DNA of 24,981 nt, taken from the IMG/VR virus record IMGVR_UViG_3300036985_005329, positions 1-24,981 of that record; one strand, 5' to 3'. The DNA comes from a virus. The position numbers and the translations under genes are program-made. The notes under the pieces are model-generated. The model was not told where the DNA came from. It worked only from the letters and a program-made list of their open reading frames with translations, and made no database searches. Positions 1 through 8,039 of this stretch are shown in pieces; position 1 is the first letter of the stretch, and each line of letters starts with the position of its first letter.

Positions 1-1181
1 CGTTCTTTTATATGGGGGCAAGAGCCGAGAATAAGTTTTATCATTATGCTGATGGTAGTCCAAAACAAGATACAGGATACACAAGAGTTACTTCAGGTTT
101 AACTTGTATGCACACTTGTGAGTGTGAACAAACAGGTATTACTGCATCTCATGGATGTTTACCTGTATATCAACCATCAGGAGTTACTTCAACAATTTGT
201 ACTTGTGGATGTCCTTGTAGTTGTTCAACACACGCCGAATATCCTGAAAAAGACCCATTATATGATGAAGTTTCAAACGCATTGTCTTTAAGATTAAGTG
301 GTAATACAGGTAGTCCAAGATTATGTATTAAAACATATACCTTAACTGGTCATTGTGAATCAACAGGAACTTGTCTTACAGGGCAAACATATGTGACAGG
401 AACATCAATAAATGAATGGTGTTCAACAAGAGGAATCTTTGACGACTGTTCAGGTACAACATATGCAAATGTTGAACATTGGGTTCAAATAGATGCTGTC
501 TTTAGAAGAAGAGAATGGTTTGGAGAATGTGATTTGTGGGATAAAGGAGGACTTGGTCTGATAGTATCCGAACAATATACAGCAACAACTGCCAATAATA
601 GTTTGAGTTTAATACAACCACCAATAACTCACGAAAAAGATTATGATCCGGCAACCACTGAAGTTGTTAATTTTACTAATGATTGGCTCGTTGAAGATCT
701 ATTCAGAGTCGGTACTTTAAGAATTTATGTTAATGGTAAGTTATTCATAATTGCCAAAAATTTTGAAGAAATTATACCAAGACTTTTAAATGTTGAAAAA
801 GAAAAACAAATAGGGGTTGGATATAATATCTCTTTAGGCGGAGGAACTCAAGGATTACATGACAACTTAACTTTCTCAGGAGGATGTCCCGATACAATCG
901 ATGAAATAGTTTATCAACAAGACCCTGAATGTTTAACAACAAGTGACTTAAACCATACAATCTATTCAGGTTTAACAACTCAAATACATTTAGAAGAAAT
1001 TTTTGGTGGTAGTATGATTGGGGATATCAGTGCATTCAGAATGTATACAGAACCATTAGATGCTGGCCAAATTGCCCATAATTTTAGAATATTACAAAAT
1101 AGATATAATCTATTAAACCCAAATTGTCTTAATTGTGTTATTGTAATACCAAACGATGACTTATACTACTTACCATTTTAA
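1..1181 (+). CDS. Cys-rich structural/adhesin protein with C-terminal LamG-like domain (5' end outside window)
   Basis: The reading frame is open to the left edge (codons from position 3), so the first visible ATG at 12 may be internal and the gene probably starts upstream. From that ATG the visible product is 389 residues. Residues about 32-75 are unusually rich in Cys, with CTCGCPCSCS near 63-72. The C-terminal part around residues 336-367 has the pattern GDISAFRMYTEPLDAGQI, which closely resembles the last strand of laminin-G/concanavalin-like jelly rolls found on tail fibres and adhesins. No catalytic motif is visible. It lies 11 bases before the next gene on the same strand and heads a run of surface-type genes. 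I infer a virion appendage or carbohydrate-binding protein. The fold call rests on one motif, so a different beta-sandwich is possible. Confidence 0.6.
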   Translation, partial: FFYMGARAENKFYHYADGSPKQDTGYTRVTSGLTCMHTCECEQTGITASHGCLPVYQPSGVTSTICTCGCPCSCSTHAEYPEKDPLYDEVSNALSLRLSGNTGSPRLCIKTYTLTGHCESTGTCLTGQTYVTGTSINEWCSTRGIFDDCSGTTYANVEHWVQIDAVFRRREWFGECDLWDKGGLGLIVSEQYTATTANNSLSLIQPPITHEKDYDPATTEVVNFTNDWLVEDLFRVGTLRIYVNGKLFIIAKNFEEIIPRLLNVEKEKQIGVGYNISLGGGTQGLHDNLTFSGGCPDTIDEIVYQQDPECLTTSDLNHTIYSGLTTQIHLEEIFGGSMIGDISAFRMYTEPLDAGQIAHNFRILQNRYNLLNPNCLNCVIVIPNDDLYYLPF

Positions 1182-1192
1182 ATTTAATATAA

Positions 1193-1759
1193 ATGTACAC
1201 AACCGATTGCAATTATTTTAAAATCACAAACTATAATACTGTTCAACAAGGGTATTATGCTTGGACAGGTTGTACTGGGATTTATAGTGTAACACCAATT
1301 GACCCTCTTCAGTCTCATTATGTTTGTGCCAAAGATTTATATGCTCAAGATTGCGGTGCTCCTTTAACGATTGCCTTTGCAGGATTATGTCCTTCAACAA
1401 CACCAACTCCAACTATTACATCAACACCAACTCAAAGTCCGGTAACGCCTACTCCAACCTCAACTTCTCCAACTCCAACACCCACAACAACACCAACAGT
1501 TACACCAACAAGGGTATTCATGTTTAATTTATGGACAGCAGGTTATTTTGAAGATGCTTGTGGAGATGCGGGATATGGTCCATCAAACGTAACAATTTAT
1601 TGTCAGAAGTCTTTCCATGATTTAGTTATTGGTGATAGTGTTTATGGTAATGCTGCTTTTACAATATCACCAATTAATACAAATCCTACTATTTCAGATG
1701 GTGCGACATTTATACAGATTAGTGGTACTTTAGTCGTTGGTACAGGATTATGTGGTTAA
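1193..1759 (+). CDS. Mucin-like modular protein: Cys head, Thr/Pro linker, Cys-flanked distal domain
   Basis: 188 residues in three parts. Residues 1-67 are a small head with six Cys. Residues 68-106 are an almost pure Thr/Pro/Ser linker (TPTPT, TSTPT, SPTPTPTTT). Residues 107-188 are a distal domain beginning with aromatic/hydrophobic residues, with the pattern DACG...NVTIYCQ and a closing GLCG. The same distal pattern appears twice in the gene at 2227-3405, so these are paralogous modules. No signal peptide or membrane segment is seen. The start is the first ATG after the previous stop; its upstream sequence is A/T-rich with no Shine-Dalgarno. Such Thr/Pro stalks are typical of extended, often O-glycosylated rods. 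A tail-fibre or capsid-decoration role is inference from position. Confidence 0.6.
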   Translation: MYTTDCNYFKITNYNTVQQGYYAWTGCTGIYSVTPIDPLQSHYVCAKDLYAQDCGAPLTIAFAGLCPSTTPTPTITSTPTQSPVTPTPTSTSPTPTPTTTPTVTPTRVFMFNLWTAGYFEDACGDAGYGPSNVTIYCQKSFHDLVIGDSVYGNAAFTISPINTNPTISDGATFIQISGTLVVGTGLCG

Positions 1760-1774
1760 AATAAAATGATTAAG

Positions 1775-1782
1775 TATTTATA
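1775..1782 (+). promoter_or_regulatory. TATTTATA motif upstream of the gene at 1786
   Basis: One of eleven gene-proximal copies of TATTTAT(A/T/C). It ends 3 bases before the ATG. Function (promoter or translation element) is inferred from recurrence. Confidence 0.4.
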
Positions 1783-1785
1783 AAT

Positions 1786-2115
1786 ATGCCTGATTCTGGT
1801 GTTTCAATTTTTAGTAATAACTTAAGTGGATTAACTGCCAATGTTACCTTTTATCCTTGTTCTGGTGGAACAATTGATTTGGGTCAACAGACCTTTCCAT
1901 TTTCATATGAGACCGATTATTGGTATGGAACATACGATTGTTATGTTCCCACATATGCATTTAACTATGTGTTAGATGTACTATGCCCGACGCCAACTCC
2001 AACACAAACGCCAACACAAACATCAACGCCAACACAAACGCCAACACAAACAACGACGGAAACTCCAACACAAACGCCAACTAAAACACCAACACCTTCA
2101 ATAACTGCTAGCTAA
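1786..2115 (+). pseudogene. Truncated mucin-like modular protein (nonsense codon in the linker)
   Basis: 109 residues: a head of about 67 residues (Cys at 25, 52 and 67), then a Thr/Pro/Gln linker (TPTQTPTQTSTPTQ) that stops abruptly after SITAS. The stop TAA at 2113-2115 replaces the CAA found in the matching repeat at 2512-2514 of the next gene. The same frame continues as TQKPTPSITPI to a TAG at 2149-2151. By comparison with its neighbours, the distal Cys-flanked domain is missing. A short product could still be made, so this may be a shortened but functional protein. The relationship to the neighbours is seen directly; loss of function is inference. Confidence 0.55.
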
Positions 2116-2226
2116 ACACAAAAACCAACTCCGTCTATAACGCCAATATAGGAATTTAAAATTAATTCTTAATAGGTTTATTTTTTCCTAACATCTTACT
2201 ATTTATTAGTTATAATAGAAATTAAT
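2116..2226 (+). other. Non-coding remnant and leader between mucin-like genes
   Basis: The first 36 bases are the in-frame remnant of the Thr/Pro linker after the nonsense codon. The rest is A/T-rich and carries a TATTTATT motif at 2200-2207. No other open frame is supported. Confidence 0.5.
2200..2207 (+). promoter_or_regulatory. TATTTATT motif upstream of the gene at 2227
   Basis: Copy of the recurring octamer on the sense strand, 19 bases before the ATG. Confidence 0.4.
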
Positions 2227-3405
2227 ATGGCATGTAGTAAATATATTTTAACGAACACTGGATCATCAATTGTGAATTTCAGTTACCAAAGATGTGACGA
2301 CGCAATGTGGGAATATCAGGTAGAATTAAATCCAAATCAAACTAAAAATATTTGGTTATTAAATACAACTTATTCGAGCGCCTTTTCAAACAGTATTGTT
2401 TTGGTTGATTTGGGAGTATTTCCACCAGTTGCTTTAAGCCCAACACCAACGATAAATATTACTCCAACTAATACTCCAACAATAAGTGTCACACCTTCGA
2501 TAACTGCTAGCCAAACACAAACACCAACTCAAACTGCTAGTCAAACACAAACACAAACACAAACACCAACACCTTCAATAACTGCTAGTCAAACACAAAC
2601 ACAAACTCCAACTAACACTCCAACTAATACTGCAACACAAACTCCAACTAATACTCCGACAAATACTAAGACGCCAACACAAACTCCAACCAATACACCA
2701 ACACCAACACAAGTTAGATTCGCATTTACCATTTATTCAGGTACAACATCTAATGAAGCTTGTGGTCAATATAACCCAACAAGTACTATTTATGGTGATA
2801 AAGCAATTTTTGATGAAAACACAATATTCTATAATGTATTGTCAGGACCTACAACAGTTGATATGACAGGTTATTATAATAATAGTCAAACTACCATTCA
2901 GTTGAATTCAGCCGGTGTGACACTTGGTTTATTTGATTTATGTGTTACTTTAACTCCAACACCAACCCAAACTAATACTCCAACTAATACTCCAAGTAAT
3001 ACTGCAACAAACACACAAACTCCAACAAATACACCAAGCAATACTCCAACAAACACACAAACTCCAAGTAATACTGCAACAAACACACAAACTCCAAGTA
3101 ATACTGCAACAAACACACAAACTCCAACTAATACTGCAACACCTACCCCAACATTTGGTTACTACACTTATAGTTTAGGTACAGGTTCAACCGCGAATTT
3201 AGCTTGCGCAGATTTTAGCTCAGCACCTAATACAATTTACGGAACAGTTTCAGGTGGAATAGGTCCTAATGTGGGTGAATATTTATATTTCAATACCTCA
3301 TTAACAACACCAGTACAAAATGGTTATTACTCTAACGGTACTGCTTATTATGTTGTAACAGGTGATTTAGGACAAATTACTTCATCTGACCCTAATGGAT
3401 GTTAA
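2227..3405 (+). CDS. Mucin-like modular protein with two Thr/Pro/Asn/Gln stalks and two distal domains
   Basis: 392 residues. Order: head domain 1-68; stalk one about 71-162 (TPTQTPTNT and SITASQTQT repeats); Cys-flanked domain about 163-239 (NEACGQYNP...STIYG...FDLC); stalk two about 241-309 (TNTQTPSNTAT repeats); second Cys-flanked domain about 310-392 (ANLACADF...NTIYG...PNGC). The two distal domains match each other and the C-terminus of the gene at 1193. The stalks are built from near-identical DNA repeats, including a 30-base unit, so length can vary by slippage. A terminator follows directly. It is likely a surface-exposed rod or fibre of the virion, and its Ser/Thr-dense stalks are plausible targets for the glycosyltransferases just downstream. 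Function is inference; the modular structure is seen. Confidence 0.65.
   Translation: MACSKYILTNTGSSIVNFSYQRCDDAMWEYQVELNPNQTKNIWLLNTTYSSAFSNSIVLVDLGVFPPVALSPTPTINITPTNTPTISVTPSITASQTQTPTQTASQTQTQTQTPTPSITASQTQTQTPTNTPTNTATQTPTNTPTNTKTPTQTPTNTPTPTQVRFAFTIYSGTTSNEACGQYNPTSTIYGDKAIFDENTIFYNVLSGPTTVDMTGYYNNSQTTIQLNSAGVTLGLFDLCVTLTPTPTQTNTPTNTPSNTATNTQTPTNTPSNTPTNTQTPSNTATNTQTPSNTATNTQTPTNTATPTPTFGYYTYSLGTGSTANLACADFSSAPNTIYGTVSGGIGPNVGEYLYFNTSLTTPVQNGYYSNGTAYYVVTGDLGQITSSDPNGC
2989..3120 (+). repeat. 30-base in-frame repeat in the second Thr/Pro stalk
   Basis: A 30-base unit encoding TPSNTATNTQ occurs exactly at 2989-3018, 3061-3090 and 3091-3120, the last two in direct tandem. The intervening 3019-3060 is a related 42-base variant. 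Repeat length is a multiple of three, so copy-number change keeps the frame. Confidence 0.85.
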
Positions 3406-3435
3406 TAATTGAAAAAAAATAAAAATAATAGAATT

Positions 3436-3467
3436 AAAACCCTTCATTTTATGAGGGGTTTTTTTAT
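3436..3467 (+). terminator. Intrinsic terminator after the mucin-like block
   Basis: Stem of about 12 base pairs (arms 3436-3447 and 3451-3462, one G-T pair) with a TTT loop, running into a T tract through 3465. It separates the surface-protein block from the glycosyltransferase operon. Confidence 0.85.
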
Positions 3468-3489
3468 GTTTATCACATAATATAACTTA

Positions 3490-4755
3490 ATGAAAATTTT
3501 TATTCAATGCGCGTCCTATAGAGACCCACAATTAATTCCAACAATAAAAGACATGATTGTCAACGCTAAGAAACCAAAAAATTTGGTTTTTGCAATTGCA
3601 AGGCAATTTAGTGAAACAGATGGTTTTGATAACTTAGATGAATATAGAAAAGACAAAAGATTTAAAATCTTAGATATTCCTTATCAAGACGCTAAAGGAG
3701 TTTGTTGGGCAAGAAATTTAACTCAACAACTTTATGACGGAGAAACTTATACATTACAAATAGATTCTCACATGAGATTTACTAAAGATTGGGATGATAT
3801 CTTAATCAAGATGATAAAGGGGTTACAAAAGGATGGGTACAAGAAACCTTTACTTACGGGTTATGTTCCATCTTTTGACCCCGATAATGATCCAGCAGGA
3901 AGGTCAACAGACGCTTGGAGAATGGCATTTGATAGATTCATACCTGAAGGAGCGGTATTCTTCTTACCTGAAACCATTCCAGGATGGAGAGAAATGAAAA
4001 AACCTGTTACATCAAGATTTTATTCTGCTCACTTCTGTTTCACATTAGGTAAGTTTGCTGTAGAAGTTCAACATAATCCTGAATATTATTTCCATGGAGA
4101 AGAAATTTCAATTGCAGCAAGAGCTTTCACATGTGGTTATGATTTATTCCATCCTCACATTCCTGTAGTTTACCACGAGTATACTCGTAAAGGTAGAACT
4201 AAACAATGGGATGATGATAAGACTTGGGGTGAAAAGAATAGAATATCTCATCTTACAAATAGAAAATTATTCGGAATGGATGGAGAAACTCAAGAAGGCC
4301 ACGATGGTCCTTATGGTTTTGGTACCGTTAGAAGTTTAAAAGATTATGAAAAATATTCTGGTTTATTATTTGAAAGAAGAGCGATTGACAAACATTGTTT
4401 AGATAAACAATATCCGCCAAGTCCTTATAATTTTAAAACAGAAGAAGAATGGAAAGATAGTTTTGCAACAATCTACAAACATTGTATTGATGTTGGTTAT
4501 ACAAGTGTTCCTGAAAAAGATTATGATTTTTGGGTGGTTGCATTCCACAATGCTAAAGATGAAACTTTATTTAGAAAAGATGCTGACAAGAATGAAATTG
4601 CAGGTTTCATGAGAGACCCTGATGAATATTGCAAAGTTTGGAGAGAATTCCAAACAACTGAATTACCATCATATTGGGTTGTTTGGCCGCATTCAGAATC
4701 AAAAGGTTGGTGTGATAGATTAACAGGTCAATTAAACCATAATATTATAAGTTAA
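3490..4755 (+). CDS. Glycosyltransferase, Skp1-type GlcNAc transferase family
   Basis: 421 residues. The N-terminus is a nucleotide-sugar-binding Rossmann-type domain: IQCASYRDPQL at 5-15, VCWARN at 71-76, and IDSHMRFTKDWD at 91-102, the metal/donor-binding signature of the family often named 'Glycosyltransferase (GlcNAc)', whose eukaryotic members put GlcNAc on hydroxyproline of Skp1. HGEE near residue 202 and the following aromatic-rich stretch fit the acceptor side. It is cytosolic, with no membrane segment. It is the first of four overlapping glycosyltransferase genes; its stop overlaps the next start (TAATG), implying coupled translation. Donor and acceptor are unknown. The adjacent Thr/Pro-rich proteins are candidate acceptors, and host surface glycan is the alternative. 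Confidence 0.8.
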   Translation: MKIFIQCASYRDPQLIPTIKDMIVNAKKPKNLVFAIARQFSETDGFDNLDEYRKDKRFKILDIPYQDAKGVCWARNLTQQLYDGETYTLQIDSHMRFTKDWDDILIKMIKGLQKDGYKKPLLTGYVPSFDPDNDPAGRSTDAWRMAFDRFIPEGAVFFLPETIPGWREMKKPVTSRFYSAHFCFTLGKFAVEVQHNPEYYFHGEEISIAARAFTCGYDLFHPHIPVVYHEYTRKGRTKQWDDDKTWGEKNRISHLTNRKLFGMDGETQEGHDGPYGFGTVRSLKDYEKYSGLLFERRAIDKHCLDKQYPPSPYNFKTEEEWKDSFATIYKHCIDVGYTSVPEKDYDFWVVAFHNAKDETLFRKDADKNEIAGFMRDPDEYCKVWREFQTTELPSYWVVWPHSESKGWCDRLTGQLNHNIIS

Positions 4756-5489
4756 TGATTTTTACAGATACACCAAAATTTGTTGTAAACTTAGAAAGAA
4801 GACCTGATAGATTAGAATCCATTAAGAAAGAAATGAATTATATTGGTTGGGATTACGAATATTTTAAAGCGGTAGATACCAATAGTCATGTTGGGTGTAC
4901 TCGTTCTCATTTGGAAATTATAAAAATTGCTAAAGAACGAGGATATGAGAAGGTTTTAATTATTGAAGATGATTGTACGATAATGCCGTATGCAAAATCG
5001 ATGATTGAAAAAATTGAACAAGAAACAAATGACTTTAATTTCTCGGTAGTAAATTTGGCTCCAACTTTAAATCGACCAGTAAACGTTAGTGAAAAACATA
5101 AAATGTTTTTGGATATTACTAATTTACCACCAAAACAAGAGAATCATAGAGGTGTTTTTGCAACAAATATGATAATGTATCATCATTCAATTTATGATGA
5201 TGTGTTACAAATTGAAGACCCTCAAAAAATATCTTACTATGCTATCGATGATTTTATTTATCAATTTATAACTTCAGTTAAAGAAAGTTATGTACCTATC
5301 TTGCCTATTGGACCTCAAATAAGTGATTGGTCAGATGTGTCAGGAGGAATTTATAATAATTTCTACACCCAAACATATAATTGGAATCAATATAGTAGTT
5401 ATAAGATACCAAACGAATTTTTAGATTTAAATCAAAATAAAATAATTAAAGAAAATAAAGAACATAAACAATTCAATTATGTCAGTTAA
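4755..5489 (+). CDS. Glycosyltransferase family 25 (LPS/collagen galactosyltransferase-like)
   Basis: 244 residues with the GT25 hallmarks in order: FVVNLERRPDRL at 9-20, GCTRSHLEII at 47-56, and the metal-binding IIEDD at 69-73 in VLIIEDDCTIM. Known members transfer hexoses to lipo-oligosaccharide or to hydroxylysine of collagen, using UDP-sugars. The start ATG shares one base with the stop of the upstream gene, and the gene overlaps the next by 11 bases, so it is part of one translationally coupled operon. No membrane segment is visible. Acceptor and sugar cannot be read from the sequence. Confidence 0.85.
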   Translation: MIFTDTPKFVVNLERRPDRLESIKKEMNYIGWDYEYFKAVDTNSHVGCTRSHLEIIKIAKERGYEKVLIIEDDCTIMPYAKSMIEKIEQETNDFNFSVVNLAPTLNRPVNVSEKHKMFLDITNLPPKQENHRGVFATNMIMYHHSIYDDVLQIEDPQKISYYAIDDFIYQFITSVKESYVPILPIGPQISDWSDVSGGIYNNFYTQTYNWNQYSSYKIPNEFLDLNQNKIIKENKEHKQFNYVS

Positions 5490-6360
5490 ATTTATAACGT
5501 GCATTTATAGTGACCTAAGCGGTACAGGATATGGAGGTAGACACGCTAGAGGAGGACATTATAAGTTTAGTTTACTTTCTCTTTTAAAAATGACAGATGC
5601 AGATTTTTTGTGTTATACGTCAGAAAGAGAATTGGAATCATTAAAAAACTTTTTTTACACTCAAAACAATATTTCAGAATCCCAACTAAAATTTCAAATT
5701 TTTAATTTGAATGACACAAAATTCCAAAGTCATTTATTAAAATTTAAAGATTATGATTCGGCAAAAACGGGTGACCGATGCCTTGAAATACAATATTCAA
5801 AATTTCATTGGTGGTGGAATGAAGATAAATCTTATGACTATTATTATTGGATTGATGCGGGATTATCCCACTGTGGATTAATACCTTTAAAATATCTTAC
5901 AAGTGATGATTCCCAAGGTCGATATTATGAAAGTAATTTATTTAGTAACGATTTTTTAAAAAATTTAGTAGAAGATACTGGAGATAAATTTATTATTTTA
6001 GGAAAAGATAACGAAAGAAATTATTGGTCTGGAACTGTACCCGAAAAATGGTATACAGAATATGATAGAAGTATTCATATAATTGGTGGTTTATTTGGTG
6101 GACATAAAGATAAGTGGGATAACATTGTTAATTTATTTGAAGATTATCTAGAAAAATTATTAACAACAGAAGAACGTACTTTTCATGAAGAAGTAGTTAT
6201 GACGTTGATGTATTTCAACCATAAAGAACTTTTTGAACGTAAACATTTTGATATTTGGTGGTGTTCTGACAATTGTCCTCCAGATACAGACCCAAAATTG
6301 TTTGAACAAAATAAAAGCTTTTTTAAAATATTAGAAGAATTTAATAAAATTTATGAATAA
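5479..6360 (+). CDS. HtrL/YibB-like putative glycosyltransferase
   Basis: 293 residues. The key match is YYYWIDAGLSH near 121-131, with an 'IIGGLFGGHKDKW' element about 80 residues later; both are also found, slightly changed, in the next gene (WIDGGL and RGGFFGG). This pattern is typical of the HtrL/YibB (WlaTC-like) family of putative glycosyltransferases, whose acidic residue in WID is thought to act in metal/donor binding. HWWW at 110-113 is unusual. It overlaps the upstream gene by 11 bases and the downstream gene by 8. Assignment to this family is by motif only; enzymatic activity is inferred. Confidence 0.6.
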   Translation: MSVKFITCIYSDLSGTGYGGRHARGGHYKFSLLSLLKMTDADFLCYTSERELESLKNFFYTQNNISESQLKFQIFNLNDTKFQSHLLKFKDYDSAKTGDRCLEIQYSKFHWWWNEDKSYDYYYWIDAGLSHCGLIPLKYLTSDDSQGRYYESNLFSNDFLKNLVEDTGDKFIILGKDNERNYWSGTVPEKWYTEYDRSIHIIGGLFGGHKDKWDNIVNLFEDYLEKLLTTEERTFHEEVVMTLMYFNHKELFERKHFDIWWCSDNCPPDTDPKLFEQNKSFFKILEEFNKIYE

Positions 6361-8023
6361 TATAACTTTAGTAACTGGTATATGGAATATCGGTAGAGAT
6401 GAATTAAAAGAAGGTTGGTCAAGACCATTTCAACATTATTTGGATAAGTTTTCACAACTATTAGATGTTGATGCCAACATGATAATTTTTGGTGATGAAG
6501 AACTTAAAGATTTTGTTTTTAGCAAAAGAAGTAGAGAAAATACTCAATTTATCACAAGACCATTAAGTTGGTTTAGAAATAATGAGTTTTTTGATATGAT
6601 TCAAAAAATAAGAACTAACGAATCTTGGTCAAACCAAGCAGGTTGGTTAAAAGAATCAACTCAATCAAGATTGGAAAATTATAATCCACTTGTGATGTCT
6701 AAAGTATTTTTACTTAATGATGCTAAAATTATGGACCAGTTTAATTCAGAATATTTATTTTGGATTGATGGCGGATTAACAAATACTGTTCATCCGGGTT
6801 ATTTTACCCATGATAAAGTTTTAAACAAACTTTCTAAACATATTTCTAAATTTTCATTTGTTTGTTTTCCTTATGATGCAGAAACCGAAATACATGGTTT
6901 TGAATATAATAAGCTAAATTCAATTGCTGGAGATAAAGTAACAAAAGTTGCAAGAGGTGGTTTCTTTGGCGGACCAAAAGACTCAATTGGTGATATTAAT
7001 GGGATTTATTATTCGTTATTGAAAACAACATTGGAAGAGGGATACATGGGTACTGAGGAATCAATTTTTAGTATTATGTGTTACAAACATTCTGATATTA
7101 TAAATTATTTTGATATTGAATCAAATGGTTTAATTAATAAATTTTTTGAAGATTTAAAAAACGATGACCTTAAAACTAAAAATGAAAGTAAGGTTGTTGT
7201 AACAAATAATTTGGATACTAATAAAGTTGGTTTATATGTTATAACATTTAATAGTCCAAATCAATTTAGGACTTTAATTAAATCAATGACAGAATACGAT
7301 AAAGATTATCTTATTAAGACTAAAAAGTTTTTATTAGACAATTCAAGTGATTTGTCAACTACCGAAGAATACTCAGAAATTTGTAAAGAGTTTGATTTCG
7401 AACACATTAAAAAAGATAATTTAGGTATTTGTGGTGGTAGACAATGGATTGCCGAACATTTTGATACAACAGATTTAGATTATTATTTATTTTTTGAAGA
7501 TGATATGTTCTTCCATCCTAACCAAGGAGTTTGTAGAAATGGATTTAATAGATATGTTCCAAACCTATACACTAAGTCATTAGAGGTTATGAAAAAAGAA
7601 AATTTCGATTTCTTTAAACTTAATTACTCAGAATTTTACGGTGATAACGGAACTCAATGGGCTTGGTATAACGTACCACAAAGTGTTAGAGAACAATTTT
7701 GGCCAGGTAAAAATAGATTACCTGTTCAAGGATTAGACCCAAATGCACCAAAAACAGCTTATACAAGTGTCTTATCCCATAAAGGATTACCTTACTCTGT
7801 TGGTGAAGTTTATTATTGTAACTGGCCACAACTTGTTAGTAGACCAGGAAATAAAAAAATGTTCTTAGATGTAACATGGGCACACCCATTCGAACAAACA
7901 TGGATGAGTCATATGTATCAGTTAGTTAAAAAAGAGGAATTATATCCTGGATTATTACTTTTAACTCCAACTGAACACGATAGATTTGAACATTATGACG
8001 GGGGTCTTCGTAAAGAGTCATAA
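6353..8023 (+). CDS. Two-domain glycosyltransferase: HtrL/YibB-like N-terminus + GT2-like C-terminus
   Basis: 556 residues. Residues 1 to about 260 form an HtrL/YibB-type domain: TGIWNIGRDE at 8-17, LFWIDGGLTN at 135-144, RGGFFGGPKD at 201-210. Residues from about 291 start a second Rossmann-type domain: VGLYVITFNSPNQ at 292-304, LGICGGRQW at 357-365, and LFFEDDMFF at 379-387, where EDD is the DXD-like metal site of GT-A enzymes. The C-terminal tail (about 440-556) is aromatic-rich and may bind acceptor. The fusion implies two consecutive sugar additions by one polypeptide. It is the last and largest of the four coupled glycosyltransferase genes. Confidence 0.7.
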   Translation: MNNITLVTGIWNIGRDELKEGWSRPFQHYLDKFSQLLDVDANMIIFGDEELKDFVFSKRSRENTQFITRPLSWFRNNEFFDMIQKIRTNESWSNQAGWLKESTQSRLENYNPLVMSKVFLLNDAKIMDQFNSEYLFWIDGGLTNTVHPGYFTHDKVLNKLSKHISKFSFVCFPYDAETEIHGFEYNKLNSIAGDKVTKVARGGFFGGPKDSIGDINGIYYSLLKTTLEEGYMGTEESIFSIMCYKHSDIINYFDIESNGLINKFFEDLKNDDLKTKNESKVVVTNNLDTNKVGLYVITFNSPNQFRTLIKSMTEYDKDYLIKTKKFLLDNSSDLSTTEEYSEICKEFDFEHIKKDNLGICGGRQWIAEHFDTTDLDYYLFFEDDMFFHPNQGVCRNGFNRYVPNLYTKSLEVMKKENFDFFKLNYSEFYGDNGTQWAWYNVPQSVREQFWPGKNRLPVQGLDPNAPKTAYTSVLSHKGLPYSVGEVYYCNWPQLVSRPGNKKMFLDVTWAHPFEQTWMSHMYQLVKKEELYPGLLLLTPTEHDRFEHYDGGLRKES

Positions 8024-8028
8024 CAATA

Positions 8029-8036
8029 TATTTATT
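8029..8036 (+). promoter_or_regulatory. TATTTATT motif upstream of the gene at 8040
   Basis: Recurring octamer, 3 bases before the ATG at 8040. It lies inside a 7-base inverted repeat (8021-8027 / 8034-8040). Confidence 0.4.
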
Positions 8037-8039
8037 GTT

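Noticed and set aside
2113-2115. TAA read as glutamine (stop-codon reassignment)
   Set aside because: Most genes in the window end in TAA and none shows an internal in-frame TAA, TAG or TGA; a single nonsense change explains this site.
2898-3116. Antisense open frame encoding a Val/Leu-rich, membrane-like peptide
   Set aside because: It is the complement of the Thr/Asn/Gln repeat codons; hydrophobicity is a by-product and there is no start context.
2430-3140. Repeat array resembling CRISPR or a non-coding satellite
   Set aside because: The repeats are in-frame codons for Thr/Pro/Gln/Asn, vary in unit length and have no spacer structure.
7986-8039. Longer start for the small protein after the glycosyltransferases
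   Set aside because: It would overlap the upstream gene by 38 bases, while the ATG at 8040 fits the TATTTATN-NNN-ATG arrangement seen at three other genes.
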